Below, piece by piece: positions 43,338-53,624 of a DNA stretch of 64,000 nucleotides. The DNA is taken from assembly GCA_016710685.1 (NCBI GenBank), contig JADJVC010000014.1:248001-312000 (forward strand), in the 5' to 3' direction. Below the pieces are notes generated by a model. It did no database searches and had not been told where the DNA came from. It was given only the letters and a program-made list of their open reading frames with translations. The position numbers and the translations under genes are program-made. Each line of letters begins with the position of its first letter. Positions within the stretch are counted from its first letter, which is position 1. The DNA is from Flavobacteriales bacterium. GTDB lineage: Bacteria; Bacteroidota; Bacteroidia; Flavobacteriales_F; PHOS-HE28.

Positions 43338-43420
43338 TGTCTTATGCTGGTTGTCCTATGTCTTATGCGTTGTTAACCACTATCAAGCATAAGACATCGG
43401 ACATAGGGCATAGGACAGTC
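43338..43420. repeat. TGTCCTATGTC-type dispersed repeat, copy 2
   Basis: TGTCTTATGCTGGTTGTCCT at the left and AAGCATAAGACATCGGACAT (43385-43404) at the right form an imperfect inverted repeat with a short loop. The left arm matches the 2930-2992 copy in reverse. It lies between fahA and the rel promoter. Confidence 0.7.
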
Positions 43421-43436
43421 AACAATCGACAAACTA

Positions 43437-44717
43437 TTACAGCGCTGGAAGGATTTCCCCCCGCACTTCGCCGAAACCGATGCGCAGCCCGTCCTTTTCG
43501 CAGTGTCCGCGCATGATGACCGTATCGCCGTCGTGGATGAATTTGCGCTCACTCCCGTCGTTCATTTTCAACGGCTTGGTGCCGCGCCAGCTCAACTCCA
43601 GCATACTGCCATAGCCACCGGCATCGGGTGCGCTGATGGTGCCGCTGGCCAACAGGTCGCCGCAACGGATGTTGCAACCGTTCACCGTGTGGTGCGCGAG
43701 CTGTTGCGCCATGCTCCAGTACAAATGCTTGAAGTTGCTCCGGCTGATCACCGTCTCGTTGCCCTCTGGCGTGGTGATGGCGGTAACCAGTGCAATATCG
43801 AACGCCTGTTTACCGTTGCCGCGCAAGTAGGGCAGGGGCTCAAACTCGGGTTTGGGCTGTGCGGTCCGGAAGGGTTCCAAAGCATCCAGCGTTACCACCC
43901 ATGCACCTAGGCTACTGCCGAAGTTTTTCCCAAGGAACGGCCCAAGTGGAACATATTCCCAGCTCTGGATGTCGCGCGCGCTCCAGTCGTTGAACAGCAC
44001 CATGCCGAAGATGTAGTCCTCGGCTTCTTCCATGGTGATCTGCTGGCCCAACGGTTTGCCTTGGAAGGTGATGAACCCGGTCTCCAGTTCGAAGTCGAGC
44101 TGTTTGCTGGCGCCGAACACCGGCGGTTCTTCTGGCTTTGGGCGCATTTGGCCTTTGGGCCGGTGCAACGGCGTGCCGCTTACCACGATGGAACTGGCGC
44201 GGCCGTGGTAGCCCACGGGCAAGTGAAGCCAGTTGGGCATTAACGCGTTTTCCGGCCCGCGGAACATGGTGCCCACGTTGAAGGCATGTTCGCGGCTGCT
44301 GTAGAAATCGGTGTAGTCGCCCACTTCAACGGGCAGGTGCAGCGTGCATTTTTCCAGCGGGAACAAGGCCTTTTTGCGCAATTCGGCGTTGTCGCGGAAC
44401 GTGGCGTTTTCGGCGGCAAGCAATTCGCCCAGGCGTTGGCGCAGCTTACGCATCACGGCTTTTCCATGGCGCATTAGCGGGTTCAACGTGTCGGCTTGAA
44501 AATCTTCGGCTTCAATGGCTAATCCGTTCAGAAGGCCAGCTTCGGCCAAGACCCGTAGGTCTACGACGGTATCGCCAACGCGCGTGCAAGGGTGCGCCGA
44601 ACCCCCTTCTGCGCTGAAAATGCCGAACGGGATGTTTTGTACGGGGAAATCACTTCCGGCCGGTGCATCGATCCAGCTGGACTTGGGCATCACGGGAATA
44701 TTTTTCAGATCGCTCAT
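43437..44717 (-). CDS. fahA: fumarylacetoacetase
   Basis: A 426-residue enzyme of the FAH family that hydrolyses fumarylacetoacetate to fumarate and acetoacetate, the last step of tyrosine catabolism. The N-terminal SH3-like part precedes the catalytic domain, whose metal and substrate motifs are DYTDFYSSREHAFNVGTMFR, YHGRASSIVVSGT and NDWSARDIQSWEYVPLGPFL. The C-terminal GDLLASGTISAPDAGGYGSM completes the eukaryote-like type. Full length. Homogentisate dioxygenase is not in the window. A GACCTTTG element lies four bases upstream. Confidence 0.94.
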   Translation of the reverse strand: MSDLKNIPVMPKSSWIDAPAGSDFPVQNIPFGIFSAEGGSAHPCTRVGDTVVDLRVLAEAGLLNGLAIEAEDFQADTLNPLMRHGKAVMRKLRQRLGELLAAENATFRDNAELRKKALFPLEKCTLHLPVEVGDYTDFYSSREHAFNVGTMFRGPENALMPNWLHLPVGYHGRASSIVVSGTPLHRPKGQMRPKPEEPPVFGASKQLDFELETGFITFQGKPLGQQITMEEAEDYIFGMVLFNDWSARDIQSWEYVPLGPFLGKNFGSSLGAWVVTLDALEPFRTAQPKPEFEPLPYLRGNGKQAFDIALVTAITTPEGNETVISRSNFKHLYWSMAQQLAHHTVNGCNIRCGDLLASGTISAPDAGGYGSMLELSWRGTKPLKMNDGSERKFIHDGDTVIMRGHCEKDGLRIGFGEVRGEILPAL

Positions 44718-44721
44718 GCGG

Positions 44722-44729
44722 CAAAGGTC
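44722..44729 (-). promoter_or_regulatory. -7-like element before fahA
   Basis: GACCTTTG on the minus strand, four bases from the ATG at 44717; the first base differs from TAnnTTTG. Confidence 0.45.
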
Positions 44730-44860
44730 GGTAAAGGCCCGTTGGTTGATCGTGATCTGGATTTCTGGTATTGGACAACGGCTTCTATCTACCGCTTTAT
44801 CCCAACACCTGTCTCGCGACTCCCGACTCCCGACTCGCGACTTCAGACTACAGCACCCTT

Positions 44861-44892
44861 TGTGAACCTCTGTGCCCCAGTGCCTCTGTGGT
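44861..44892. repeat. CCTCTGTG-type half element
   Basis: GTGAACCTCTGTGCCCCAGT then GCCTCTGTGG resembles the right arm at 13583-13617. Just upstream, 44812-44845 repeats CGCGACTCCCGACTCCCGAC. Confidence 0.5.
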
Positions 44893-44909
44893 ATGTATAG
44901 CCCTTCCCT

Positions 44910-46537
44910 TCACTTCCCGAACGGGTCCTGCACGAGCGGCGCACCACCATGGTCCACCACGCGATACACTTGGATCACCTTGAGGTGACTGCGGCTGAGG
45001 CTCCACGGCAACTTACCGAAACTCGATGTGTACATCCCCGCGAACTGCTCCACGTTGAAAAAAGTGCCAAGTGAAGGGGGCGTGTCATAGGTGCGTAAAG
45101 GAACTACTTGCACGTAAGGCGCGATGGACTGAGCGTCGTATTCCTCCGGCAAAACGATCACATCGCCTGCAACGGGTTGTTCGCCGTGTTGGGCATAAGT
45201 GCGCATGCCGGCTTGGGCCGCATACCATTGCCAGCCCCAGTGCCCGGCGGACCATACTGTGTGCTTGTCGCCCATGTCGTGGGCGATGCGGGGCGCCATG
45301 TCGCGGTAGAAGCCGGCGTAATCCTTATCACTGACTGTGAGCAGCACGCCCAAGATCGCCGTTGAGGCCAAGGCCAACCCACGCGCCTTAGCGCCTGCGG
45401 CATCAAGCATAGGGGCCAGCAACAACAGCAAAGGTGCCAGCACCAGCAGAATGTGCCGGGTGGCCATCATCGGGGCGAACAACGCCAGAAACGCGGCAAG
45501 GCCGCCCGCCCAAAGCACCAATGCCATGCGGTCCGGTGCCACACGCCAGATTTTCCGCGGAACGGCCAGGAATGCCAATGCCACGAACAACGTGCCGTTC
45601 AAGGTGAAAATGCCGCGGAGTACTTCATCGGAAACGTTTTCTCCCAGTTGGCCCGTGTATACGAGCGATGCCATAGCCGCGAACGCCAAGAGCATCGACA
45701 GCCACGCTGCCCAGACCCACTTTCGCATAGCCGGGAATTTGCCCATGGCGAAGGCTGCCACAACGGGAAAAACCGCCCCAATGGCCGCAAGTATGCCAAG
45801 CAACCGCTTTAGAATGGCCAGTGCCGAATGGTCCCCGCCCGGTCTGCCGAATAGATGTGCCGAACCGAATTCCTGCAAATTCCATAGGCTCCAAAGAGTA
45901 AGTAGAACGATCGGTACCAGTGCAAAAAGCGCGTATCTCCGTTCATTCCGCAGGAACAGCACCAGCGGAAAAACCACCAGTACGGGCAACGTGGTGTACT
46001 TGATGAACGCTGCCGCCGAGAATGCCAGCGCTGCCAACAAATAGCACCTCCCTTTTCTCCCGGCACAAGGCACCAGCAACAGCCGAAAACCAAGCAGTTG
46101 CATGGCCAACAACGGCACGTCCGTCATCAACCCTTGGTTCACCAAAAAGCCGGGCACAACGCAAGTAACGCAGTGATGAACAGCGCCTGGCCTTTAGCAA
46201 AATGGCGCGCCAACAAATAGATGTTGGCAATGGCGAGCAATGAAAATAGCGCGCGCAACCCGTGCATCACGCCTTCGCCGTAGCCGAAGAAATGCCCGGT
46301 GAGCGCAATGAGGTAGAAGAAGCCCGGTGGCTGGTTGAAGTATTGCAATGGCTGCGGATCGTGGCCCCAGTTAACCAAGCCGCTCATGGGCTGCAACGGG
46401 TGATGCTCGATCCATTGCGCCGCCAGTAAATGGAAGGTGTCGTCCATATGGAAGGCCTTCCCGAAGTCCAGTGCCGTGGCCGCTGCCCAAAGCAGGAACA
46501 GTACCAGGAGGTCGCGGGAAGCAAACGATGGTTTCAC
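44910..46537 (-). CDS. GT39/PMT-like membrane glycosyltransferase, frameshifted
   Basis: A polytopic GT-C type enzyme, about 542 residues after restoration, that would transfer a sugar from a polyprenyl-phosphate carrier. The first part (46139-46537) has DFGKAFHMDDTFHLLAAQW with the conserved Asp pair after the first helix, and YGEGVMHGLRALFSLLAI. It then changes frame at a five-A run (46144-46148 on the plus strand); reading six gives LLALCPAFLVNQGLM and continues in the 44910-46157 frame with about ten more helices. Adding one base gives 1629 nt. A TACCTTCC element four bases before the GTG start suggests leaderless expression. Probably not a true pseudogene. Confidence 0.75.
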
Positions 46538-46541
46538 GGTG

Positions 46542-46549
46542 GGAAGGTA
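46542..46549 (-). promoter_or_regulatory. -7-like element before the GT39-like gene
   Basis: TACCTTCC on the minus strand, four bases before the GTG start at 46537. Confidence 0.4.
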
Positions 46550-46606
46550 AAGGCGCGGCCCGTCGAATTCGCTTTAACGTTGCGGTGAGCGAATGGTTTT
46601 GAAGAA

Positions 46607-46783
46607 ATGAAACCCACGCTCCTGTTGCGTCTCCGAAATGTGGCACGCCGATTGTTGGATGCGGGCCGCTACCAGCCGAACATGCACCACCAGCACCTCA
46701 AGAGCGCAACCTTCAATTGGGTTTTTCTGCCCATGTTCGTTTTGGCGACTGTCTGCTTGATCACCTTGTTTTTCGTAGCCTGA
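46607..46783 (+). CDS. possible small membrane protein (58 residues)
   Basis: ATG at 46607 opens a frame MKPTLLLRLRNVARRLLDAG... ending TFNWVFLPMFVLATVCLITLFFVA at a TGA. It has a basic amphipathic N-terminus and one clear transmembrane helix at the C-terminus. It is in the gap between the divergently placed GT39-like gene and the end of the large T9SS gene and is not explained by either. No family was recognised. A minus-strand frame across the same bases is less protein-like. Confidence 0.45.
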   Translation: MKPTLLLRLRNVARRLLDAGRYQPNMHHQHLKSATFNWVFLPMFVLATVCLITLFFVA

Positions 46784-46875
46784 CCCCAGCTGCTCTATTT
46801 GGCTTTGAGTGAAGCAGGTTCCAAGTGTACCTTCTTGCATTACAGCTTCAGGCGTCGGTGCTTGGTGGCCTGAGC

Positions 46876-49800
46876 CTATCGCCTCACCACCAGCCGCTCC
46901 GCCCAAGCCCGTCCATTACCAGCGATACGTAAGGCATAGATGCCTGCCGGCAAACTACGTACGTCCAACAAGAACCCGGTGCTGGTTGCTTTCATGGCCA
47001 TGAAAACCGGCCGGCCTGTTTGATCCAACAGGGTGAGCTGCCATCCTTCGGTTTCTCCTGATGGAAGGAAGACTTGTACTTCATCGCTCGCAGGGTTCGG
47101 CAGCAATTCTGCTTTTGGCTTTTCAGCGGTCATTTGGACCGCCACTACCTGGCTGCGTACCGTGGTTCCATCATAATCCGTTTGGGATAAGCGGTAGTAG
47201 GAGGTTCCAGACAATGGACTTGCGTCCACCGTGGAATAATGAAGCAACTGCGTGCTGTTTCCCGCTCCCGGCACAGTGGCTACGGACTCCCACGTAAGCA
47301 CGTCCGCGGAACGTTCCACGGTGAAGTGGTCATTGAAGCGTTCGCTCGCCGTGGACCAATCCACTTGAACCGTGGTACCGGTTGGCGTAGCGGTGAAGTT
47401 GAGCAGTTCAATTGGCAAAGGCGTGGACGGGCTTATGCTGCCCAATGTGAAATAGCGCGTGGAATTTGCGGGAATCGCCCCGACTGAGATGTTGCTCACG
47501 GTGATCACGCTGCCGCTGCGCGAGAACGTTACGCCTCCGCCTGTGGCATAGATGGCCGCGTTGCCGAAGTTGCCATCACCATCCACCAGTAGGCGAAGGT
47601 CACTGTCGGTGATGTTGGTAAGGTTGGCGCAACCGCTCAACTTGAAATCAAGGCTGAACGTACCGGTAAAATTGGTTTTGGTGATTTTCCATTCGCGCTC
47701 GATCCGTGAGCTGATGGCGTCCGGCTTTTCCAAGTTGCTCGCATCGGTGGCGCAAAGCTTGCCGCCATTGTGGCCCATTACGACGAATTGGTCGTCGCTG
47801 CTATACGTGCCGGTATTGTTGGGATTTGACGTGGCCAACGTGCCGATGAACAGCCGCGTGGAATCGTCCGCCGTCTTGGATTGCTTTTGCATCAAGGTGC
47901 CATTGTCATCACGACCGATACCGATGACGTCATTCCAGTACATCGCCGTACCACCGTCGCTGAATACCGTATTGCCTTGGCTGTCCAGGTATTTCCCCGC
48001 CATACCGGTGCGGTCCAATGTGATGCCATATTTCAATCCCAGGTAGGAGTTCACCTTACGGCGCTCTAAATTGGTTAGTTTGGCATTGTACACCAATACT
48101 TCGGAGATGTAGCCTTTGTGGTTGAAGCTGGTGGCATTGCCCCCGCCGATGTGCGTGGTGCCGTTGTCTCCTACGATGCCGGTGTAAATATCGGTGGCCT
48201 TGAGGTTAGCGTCTTGGTAGAATTCCAAGCTGCCACGTCCATACTCCCCTTCGTTGATCGCCATGGGCTTGTTCACCCATGTGGCATAAGCGGAATTGGC
48301 CAAGTAATCGTTCACCCACAGGCCCATGGTATTGCTGGTGCCGTCCAAGGAGCAAATGCCGTAGCCGCCACCGGTCCAAGAACCGGTTGCCTGCCCGCTT
48401 ACCATGCTGTGCCAAGTGTCGCCCCCGGTTTCATTGGTTCCTACGGCAAACACGGAAACGGCACGACTGCTTGATGCCACCAGGTCATTCATGGTGAGGT
48501 GGTCGTTGTTGCCGTTGAAGTAGAGCGAAGGATTGTAATTCCGGTTGATCGCCGTCCAAGTGGGGCGGAAGCTGGCGTTAACTTGAACGGCATTGTTCCC
48601 ATTGCCGCTTTGGTCGGCCCATGTACTCACCTTGCCGCCCGCTAACGCTATGCCGGCATCAGCCTTGGACCAAAATACGTTACCACTGTATACACCACCA
48701 GGGCCTGCGGGCGGCGTGAATGACGTTACGCCCACTGCCATGAATTTAGTGCCGTTAGCGGGAAGTTGGGTGTTGGAGATCCTGAAATGCGCACGTATCC
48801 GCCCGAAACGGAAATGCTCATACCACCTCCCGGTGCATACACCGTGGCGTCGCTGTAGTCGCCGTCGTCATCCACCAACAGCCGCAGGTCCGCATTGGCA
48901 TACGTTCCCGCCATTCCGCATGCGCCCAACTGTACTTCCAACGTAAAAGTGCCTCCAAATCCCGTGTTGGCCACTTTGAACGATCGTGGCATGCGCGCTT
49001 CTATGCCGCTGGGCATGGTGAGTGAAGCAAGGTCCGTTATGCAAGTGGCATCGCCGTTGTTACCCGCCACGATGTACTGGTTGTTATTGCTGAAGTTGGC
49101 CGGGTTCGCAGCATTACTCGCCGCCAGCGTACCTAAGTATAGTCGCACCGAATCCGAGGGATCGTGGCTTTGCCGTTGAACCAAGGCGCTGTTGTCGTCC
49201 CGACCGATGCCGATGATGCCGTTCCAATGGCTGCCCGCGTCACTGAAGATGGCGCTGCCGTTACTGCGTACGTATTGCCCGGCGGAACCGGCGAGATCCA
49301 TGGTCCGTCCATATTTCACAGCCAGATAGGAATTGACCCGTTTGCGCTCCGCGGTGCTCAGCTTTCGGCCAAAGATCGCCACCTCAGCGATGTAGCCTTT
49401 GTGATTATACGCATTGCCCGGACCTCCTCCGATGGTGGTGGTGCCATTGTCGCCAACGGCACCGCTGAAGGCGTCCGTTCCGATCAACATATTGTTCCTG
49501 TAGAATTCCAGACTGCCGCCTCCGTATTCGCCTTCCAACACGGCCATGGGCTGATCGATCCAGTTACTTCCGACCTGGTTGGTGCCATAATCGCGCACCC
49601 AAAATCCGAACGGACTATTGCTGCCGGTAAAAGCGGTTATACCATAGCCGCCTCCGGCCCAAGAGCCTTGGGCCTGACCCACTACCATGGAGTGCCAATC
49701 ATCACCACCGGTTTCGTGGGTGCCCACCGCAAAGACCGTTACCGATGTGGAACTGGCTGCGATCAGGTCATTCACCAGCAAATGGTCGTCGTTCCCGTTG

Positions 49801-50081
49801 AAGTAGAGCGCGGGCCGGTAATTCTCCACAACTGGCACCAGATCTGGACGGTTGGCGTTTGTTCCTTGGGCAGCGTTGTTGCCCGAACTGCTTTGGTCCG
49901 TCCAAAGTGAAACGTTCGCACCACTGGTGGTCACGCCTTGATCGGCCTTAACCCAGAGCATGTTGGCCGTGGTGACACCGCCGGGACCCACTTGCGCAAA
50001 TGCCACTACTGGACAAAGGAGCAAGGTGCCTTGCAACACGATGCTCTTGAAGTGCCGGATGAATGATGTGGTGTTGAGCAT
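46876..50081 (-). CDS. large T9SS cargo with two tandem LamG-like modules, frameshifted in the middle
   Basis: Two adjacent frames (46876-48741 and 48726-50132) are best read as one gene. Module 1 starts after a signal peptide ending VVAFAQ; it and module 2 share the same order of motifs: GPGGV, WTDQSSSGNNAA or WADQSGNGNNAV, LYFNGNDDHL or LYFNGNNDHL, FAVGTHETGGDDWHSM or FAVGTNETGGDTWHSM, and NHKGYIAEV or NHKGYISEV. A single T9SS type A domain (PNPASDEVQVFLP onward) closes module 2. Near 48778-48783 one G must be added to read RISGISNTQLPANGTKF; the span then equals 3207 nt, 1068 residues. Probably an adhesin or surface protein. Confidence 0.78.
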
Positions 50082-50227
50082 GGGCGGGCCGCAACCGGTG
50101 GTGGATGCAGTATGCCGTTCTACGACCACCAAGGATCAAGGTTACGTGGCCATGCGTCGCGCGGCCTTCTGATATCAAAAGCCTGGACCTCTGTCAATAA
50201 TCGACCGGAAACCTGCAAATTCGCCGT

Positions 50228-51088
50228 TCACTTACCGATCAACACGCCCAACACCACATTTTCCTGTATAAACCAGAAATGTTGGCTGGCCCGGTCTTCC
50301 GACATACCGGTCGTGAGCACGCTAGGCAGCTCGATGTACCCCCCCCGCACATTGGCCCGCAGGAACATGCGGTCGGCCACCAAAGCGAATACGCCCAACT
50401 GCAATCCCGCTCCGTAGCCAGCCAAATGGAATTTGTTGTTGATCCCTTCGCCGAACAAACGCACATCCGTGCGCGGGATCACCGGACCGGCGAATATGCC
50501 TTGTGTAAGGTAAAGCGCGTGTTTGCCATTGCCACTATGGGTAAGGAGTGAATAGTGGTCAACATCAAACCCCAGTAAATTCAAGCCGTCCGTGTGCTCG
50601 TAGGTGAGGAAGTCCGGCGTGAGCCGCGCTTCACCAGTTTCCCCGGAGGTGGCATAAGCAGCCGAACGCGAAGGTGCGATGGTGCCGTTCAAGGCCACTT
50701 GCTGGCCTTGAACAACCACGTATTTCATGTGGTCCAATCCCAAGGAAAAGCTCCAGCGGTCATTGAAAAACCAGCCCACGCGGTAGTTGTACTGTGGGAT
50801 CCAGATGTTCTTCGGGTTGAAGTAGTTGTTCAATGTAAAGGCCTCCGGCTTGTCCTTTGCGAGCACGTCGTGTAGGATGAAATCGTAATCCGCCCCTGTG
50901 AAATGGATGCTGCTGGCGCTGAACTGCGCGCGATTGTAACCCCAGTATGCGAAAACGCGGTGGGTGAGGTGAGGCGTGGTCTGTGCAGTTGCAAGGGTTG
51001 AAGTGACGAGAAAGATCAAGGGCATCAGGGTCCGTTTCGCGAGAGCCTGATGGAGTGGACGAAGCTGGAAGGTATCAGCCTTCATCAT
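50228..51088 (-). CDS. outer-membrane beta-barrel-like protein
   Basis: A 286-residue exported protein; the signal peptide LIFLVTSTLATAQ ends near residue 36, suggesting a start closer to residue 22 (51025). The mature part has alternating aromatic strands: RVFAYWGYNRAQFSASS, YDFILHDVLAKD, WFFNDRWSFSLGLDHMKYV, GLQLGVFALVADRMFLRANV, and a last strand FIQENVVLGVLIGK. No plug or TonB box was seen. It probably forms an 8- to 12-stranded barrel in the outer membrane. It is encoded between glyA (33 bases upstream) and the LamG-type gene. Confidence 0.68.
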   Translation of the reverse strand: MMKADTFQLRPLHQALAKRTLMPLIFLVTSTLATAQTTPHLTHRVFAYWGYNRAQFSASSIHFTGADYDFILHDVLAKDKPEAFTLNNYFNPKNIWIPQYNYRVGWFFNDRWSFSLGLDHMKYVVVQGQQVALNGTIAPSRSAAYATSGETGEARLTPDFLTYEHTDGLNLLGFDVDHYSLLTHSGNGKHALYLTQGIFAGPVIPRTDVRLFGEGINNKFHLAGYGAGLQLGVFALVADRMFLRANVRGGYIELPSVLTTGMSEDRASQHFWFIQENVVLGVLIGK

Positions 51089-51121
51089 CTCTTTCTGTGC
51101 AAATCAGCGTTCGATCAACGT

Positions 51122-52426
51122 TCACCAACCGAACAATGGCCGCAAGCGCATCATACCATTCACTTGGAAACGGATCCGGTCCAAGTCCGGCTTGGAATCC
51201 TTGAGTTTGAAGGCGTTGTCCATCAACTCTACGATCTGCGCACATTCAGTCTCCCGTAAACCCCTGGTGGTTACCGCCGGTGTGCCAATGCGGATGCCAC
51301 TGGTGACGAACGGACTCTGCGTGTCGAACGGCACCATGTTCTTGTTCACCGTGATGTCCACCGCGCCCAATATGGCCTCTGCTTCCTTGCCGGTGAGGTC
51401 TTTGCTGCGCATATCGATCAGCATGCAATGGTTGTCCGTACCGCCGCTTACCACGTCGTAGCCTTTGTCCAATAATGCTTTGGCCATGGCCGCCGCATTG
51501 GCCCGCACCTGCACACCATAGACTTTGAAGGACGGGTCGAGCGCTTCACCGAAGGCAACGGCCTTGGCTGCGATCACATGCTCCAACGGGCCACCCTGCG
51601 TGCCGGGAAATACACCGGAATCCAGGATCGAGCTCATCATGCGCACAGCCCCTTTCGGCGTTTTCAACCCCCATGGGTTCTCGAAGTCCTTGCCCATCAT
51701 GATCATTCCGCCGCGGGGTCCACGCAACGTCTTGTGCGTGGTGGTGGTAACGATGTGGCAGTGGGGGAGCGGGTCATTCAACAAACCGGCGGCGATCAAC
51801 CCTGCCGGATGTGCAACGTCGGCCATGAGCAATGCGCCCACTTCATCGGCTATGGCGCGGAAGGCGGCGTAGTCCCAATCGCGGCTGTATGCGCTGGCCC
51901 CGCAGATGATCAGCTTTGGTTTTTCCTTGCGTGCGGTGGCCGCCACGGTGTCCATATCCACACGGCCGGTTGCTTTTTCCACGGCATAGAACGAGGTGCG
52001 GTAAAGTTTACCGCTGAAGTTCACCGGCGAGCCGTGCGTAAGGTGCCCGCCATGGCTGAGGTCGAAGCCAAGGATCGTGTCGCCCGGCTTCAGGCAGGCA
52101 AGCATCACTGCCGAGTTGGCTTGCGCCCCGCTATGTGGTTGCACATTGGCCCATTCCGCCCCGAAGAGCTTCTTCACCCGGTCAATGGCCAAATTCTCCG
52201 CCATGTCCACGAACTCACAGCCGCCGTAATAGCGTTTACCGGGCAAGCCCTCGGCGTACTTGTTCGTAAGTACGCTGCCCATGGCCTCCATTACCTGCGC
52301 GCTAACGTAGTTCTCGCTTGCGATCATCTCCAGACCCTTGGTCTGGCGCCAACGCTCCTGTTCAATAATGTCGAAAATGGCGGAATCGCGCGTGAGGGTG
52401 GATTCAAGTGCTTGGGTGGGTTGCAT
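51122..52426 (-). CDS. glyA: serine hydroxymethyltransferase
   Basis: A 434-residue PLP enzyme that converts serine and tetrahydrofolate to glycine and 5,10-methylene-THF. The PLP lysine is Lys232 in VTTTTHKTLRGPRGGMI. Other motifs are ASENYVSAQVMEAMGSVLTN near the N-terminus, YAEGLPGKRYYGGCEFVD, and PHSGAQANSAVM. Full length. A TACTTTTG element lies 19 bases upstream. It precedes the barrel gene, with which it may share a transcript although their functions do not suggest it. Confidence 0.97.
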   Translation of the reverse strand: MQPTQALESTLTRDSAIFDIIEQERWRQTKGLEMIASENYVSAQVMEAMGSVLTNKYAEGLPGKRYYGGCEFVDMAENLAIDRVKKLFGAEWANVQPHSGAQANSAVMLACLKPGDTILGFDLSHGGHLTHGSPVNFSGKLYRTSFYAVEKATGRVDMDTVAATARKEKPKLIICGASAYSRDWDYAAFRAIADEVGALLMADVAHPAGLIAAGLLNDPLPHCHIVTTTTHKTLRGPRGGMIMMGKDFENPWGLKTPKGAVRMMSSILDSGVFPGTQGGPLEHVIAAKAVAFGEALDPSFKVYGVQVRANAAAMAKALLDKGYDVVSGGTDNHCMLIDMRSKDLTGKEAEAILGAVDITVNKNMVPFDTQSPFVTSGIRIGTPAVTTRGLRETECAQIVELMDNAFKLKDSKPDLDRIRFQVNGMMRLRPLFGW

Positions 52427-52445
52427 GGAGTATGGATGGGTCGGT

Positions 52446-52453
52446 CAAAAGTA
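52446..52453 (-). promoter_or_regulatory. -7 element before glyA
   Basis: TACTTTTG on the minus strand, exact match to TAnnTTTG, 19 bases from the ATG. Confidence 0.5.
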
Positions 52454-52558
52454 AGGGTTGCATTTTGGCTTCTTCCAATACGTCCGGAGCTTCCTCAGGT
52501 CGCCCTTTTTCTGCCGACCGACAGAGCCAGCCTTTAATGTGGACAGGAAGCAATTTGG

Positions 52559-53527
52559 TCAAGCCGAACCGAAGACGTCATAGTCGCCCGAAGTGAAAAA
52601 CAGATCTTCGTCGGAAATTCTTTTCCCCAAACAATTAATGATGAGTTTATTCGAACTTTTGATGCTGAACCCATCGCGCTCCACCAAAAGTTTACGCAGT
52701 CGCTCGCTGGCCGTGGCGAGAACCAAAACGTCAAAGCCGCATCTGGCCGCGAGCCCCATGAGGTCCTCCAATATCTTCTGGTGATCGTTTCCGAAAAGAT
52801 CGCCGATCACGATCTGGTTGCCCCGAAAGGCCACCCAAGCCACCCCGCTTTTCAACTTCAAAAGCTCCGAACCCAGCGCGAGTTTGTAAACCATGTAGCC
52901 CCGTGACCTTGGGATCACCATGGGCTGGCCGCAAACTGCGACAAGGGACCGGTCCGCTTCAATTGCATCAAGTGTAACGTTCGGCATACGACGTTTTCGG
53001 ATGCTCTTTTTCTGAAAGGCGGCAAATGAACCTGGCAGGAACTTTCGGAACACGCGCACTGGCAACGGCACTACCACCAATCTCGTCAGGGTTTCCGCGG
53101 TTGCCCGGTCCGACCAGTTGAACTTTTTAAAGCCGGGGTAGGAGTTCTGGTTGGGGAAGCCGAAGATGAAAGCAATTCCCTCCTCTCGGCATAGTTCCAT
53201 AGTCAGGTCGTGGAGCATCCGGAACAGTCCTTTGCCCCGATGTGAGGGATGTGTGGCCGTATCACCGCTTTGGGCCGCAACGAACGCCTCTCCATTTTGG
53301 GAAACAAGGGTTGGGAAAACGCCATAGTACGCGGCCGGTTCATTGGTTTCTTGATCGAATGCGAGGTAGCCCAACCAGGCATGTCCCGTATAGGTCGTAT
53401 CGAATTTCCTTCTGAAATACGCTTCATCCAGTGCCTGGTTTTTGAAGCTGGCATCGATGATCTCCATAAAAGCGGAAAAATTGGATCCGGAAATGCGTTC
53501 GGTGCGGTATTCCATGGGCCGGTTCAA
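52559..53527 (-). CDS. GNAT family N-acetyltransferase
   Basis: A 322-residue acyltransferase. The acetyl-CoA loop is in THPSHRGKGLFRMLHDL, and an adjacent strand EGIAFIFGFPNQNSYPGFKK follows the GNAT beta5-alpha4 pattern. The second half (residues 170-322) resembles the C-terminal half of double GNAT proteins of surface-polysaccharide clusters (for example FemX-like or DUF4911-type). It may acetylate a sugar nucleotide or peptide. Located at the left end of the surface-polysaccharide cluster, 97 bases after the deacetylase. Confidence 0.72.
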   Translation of the reverse strand: MNRPMEYRTERISGSNFSAFMEIIDASFKNQALDEAYFRRKFDTTYTGHAWLGYLAFDQETNEPAAYYGVFPTLVSQNGEAFVAAQSGDTATHPSHRGKGLFRMLHDLTMELCREEGIAFIFGFPNQNSYPGFKKFNWSDRATAETLTRLVVVPLPVRVFRKFLPGSFAAFQKKSIRKRRMPNVTLDAIEADRSLVAVCGQPMVIPRSRGYMVYKLALGSELLKLKSGVAWVAFRGNQIVIGDLFGNDHQKILEDLMGLAARCGFDVLVLATASERLRKLLVERDGFSIKSSNKLIINCLGKRISDEDLFFTSGDYDVFGSA

Positions 53528-53624
53528 GTTAAACGCGTTTTCAACCGATGGAATATCGAATAATTCACATGCAATTGCCTGCTTTGGTCTTCTATACCGA
53601 ATGCGCCGGACAGCTGGTTCCGCT

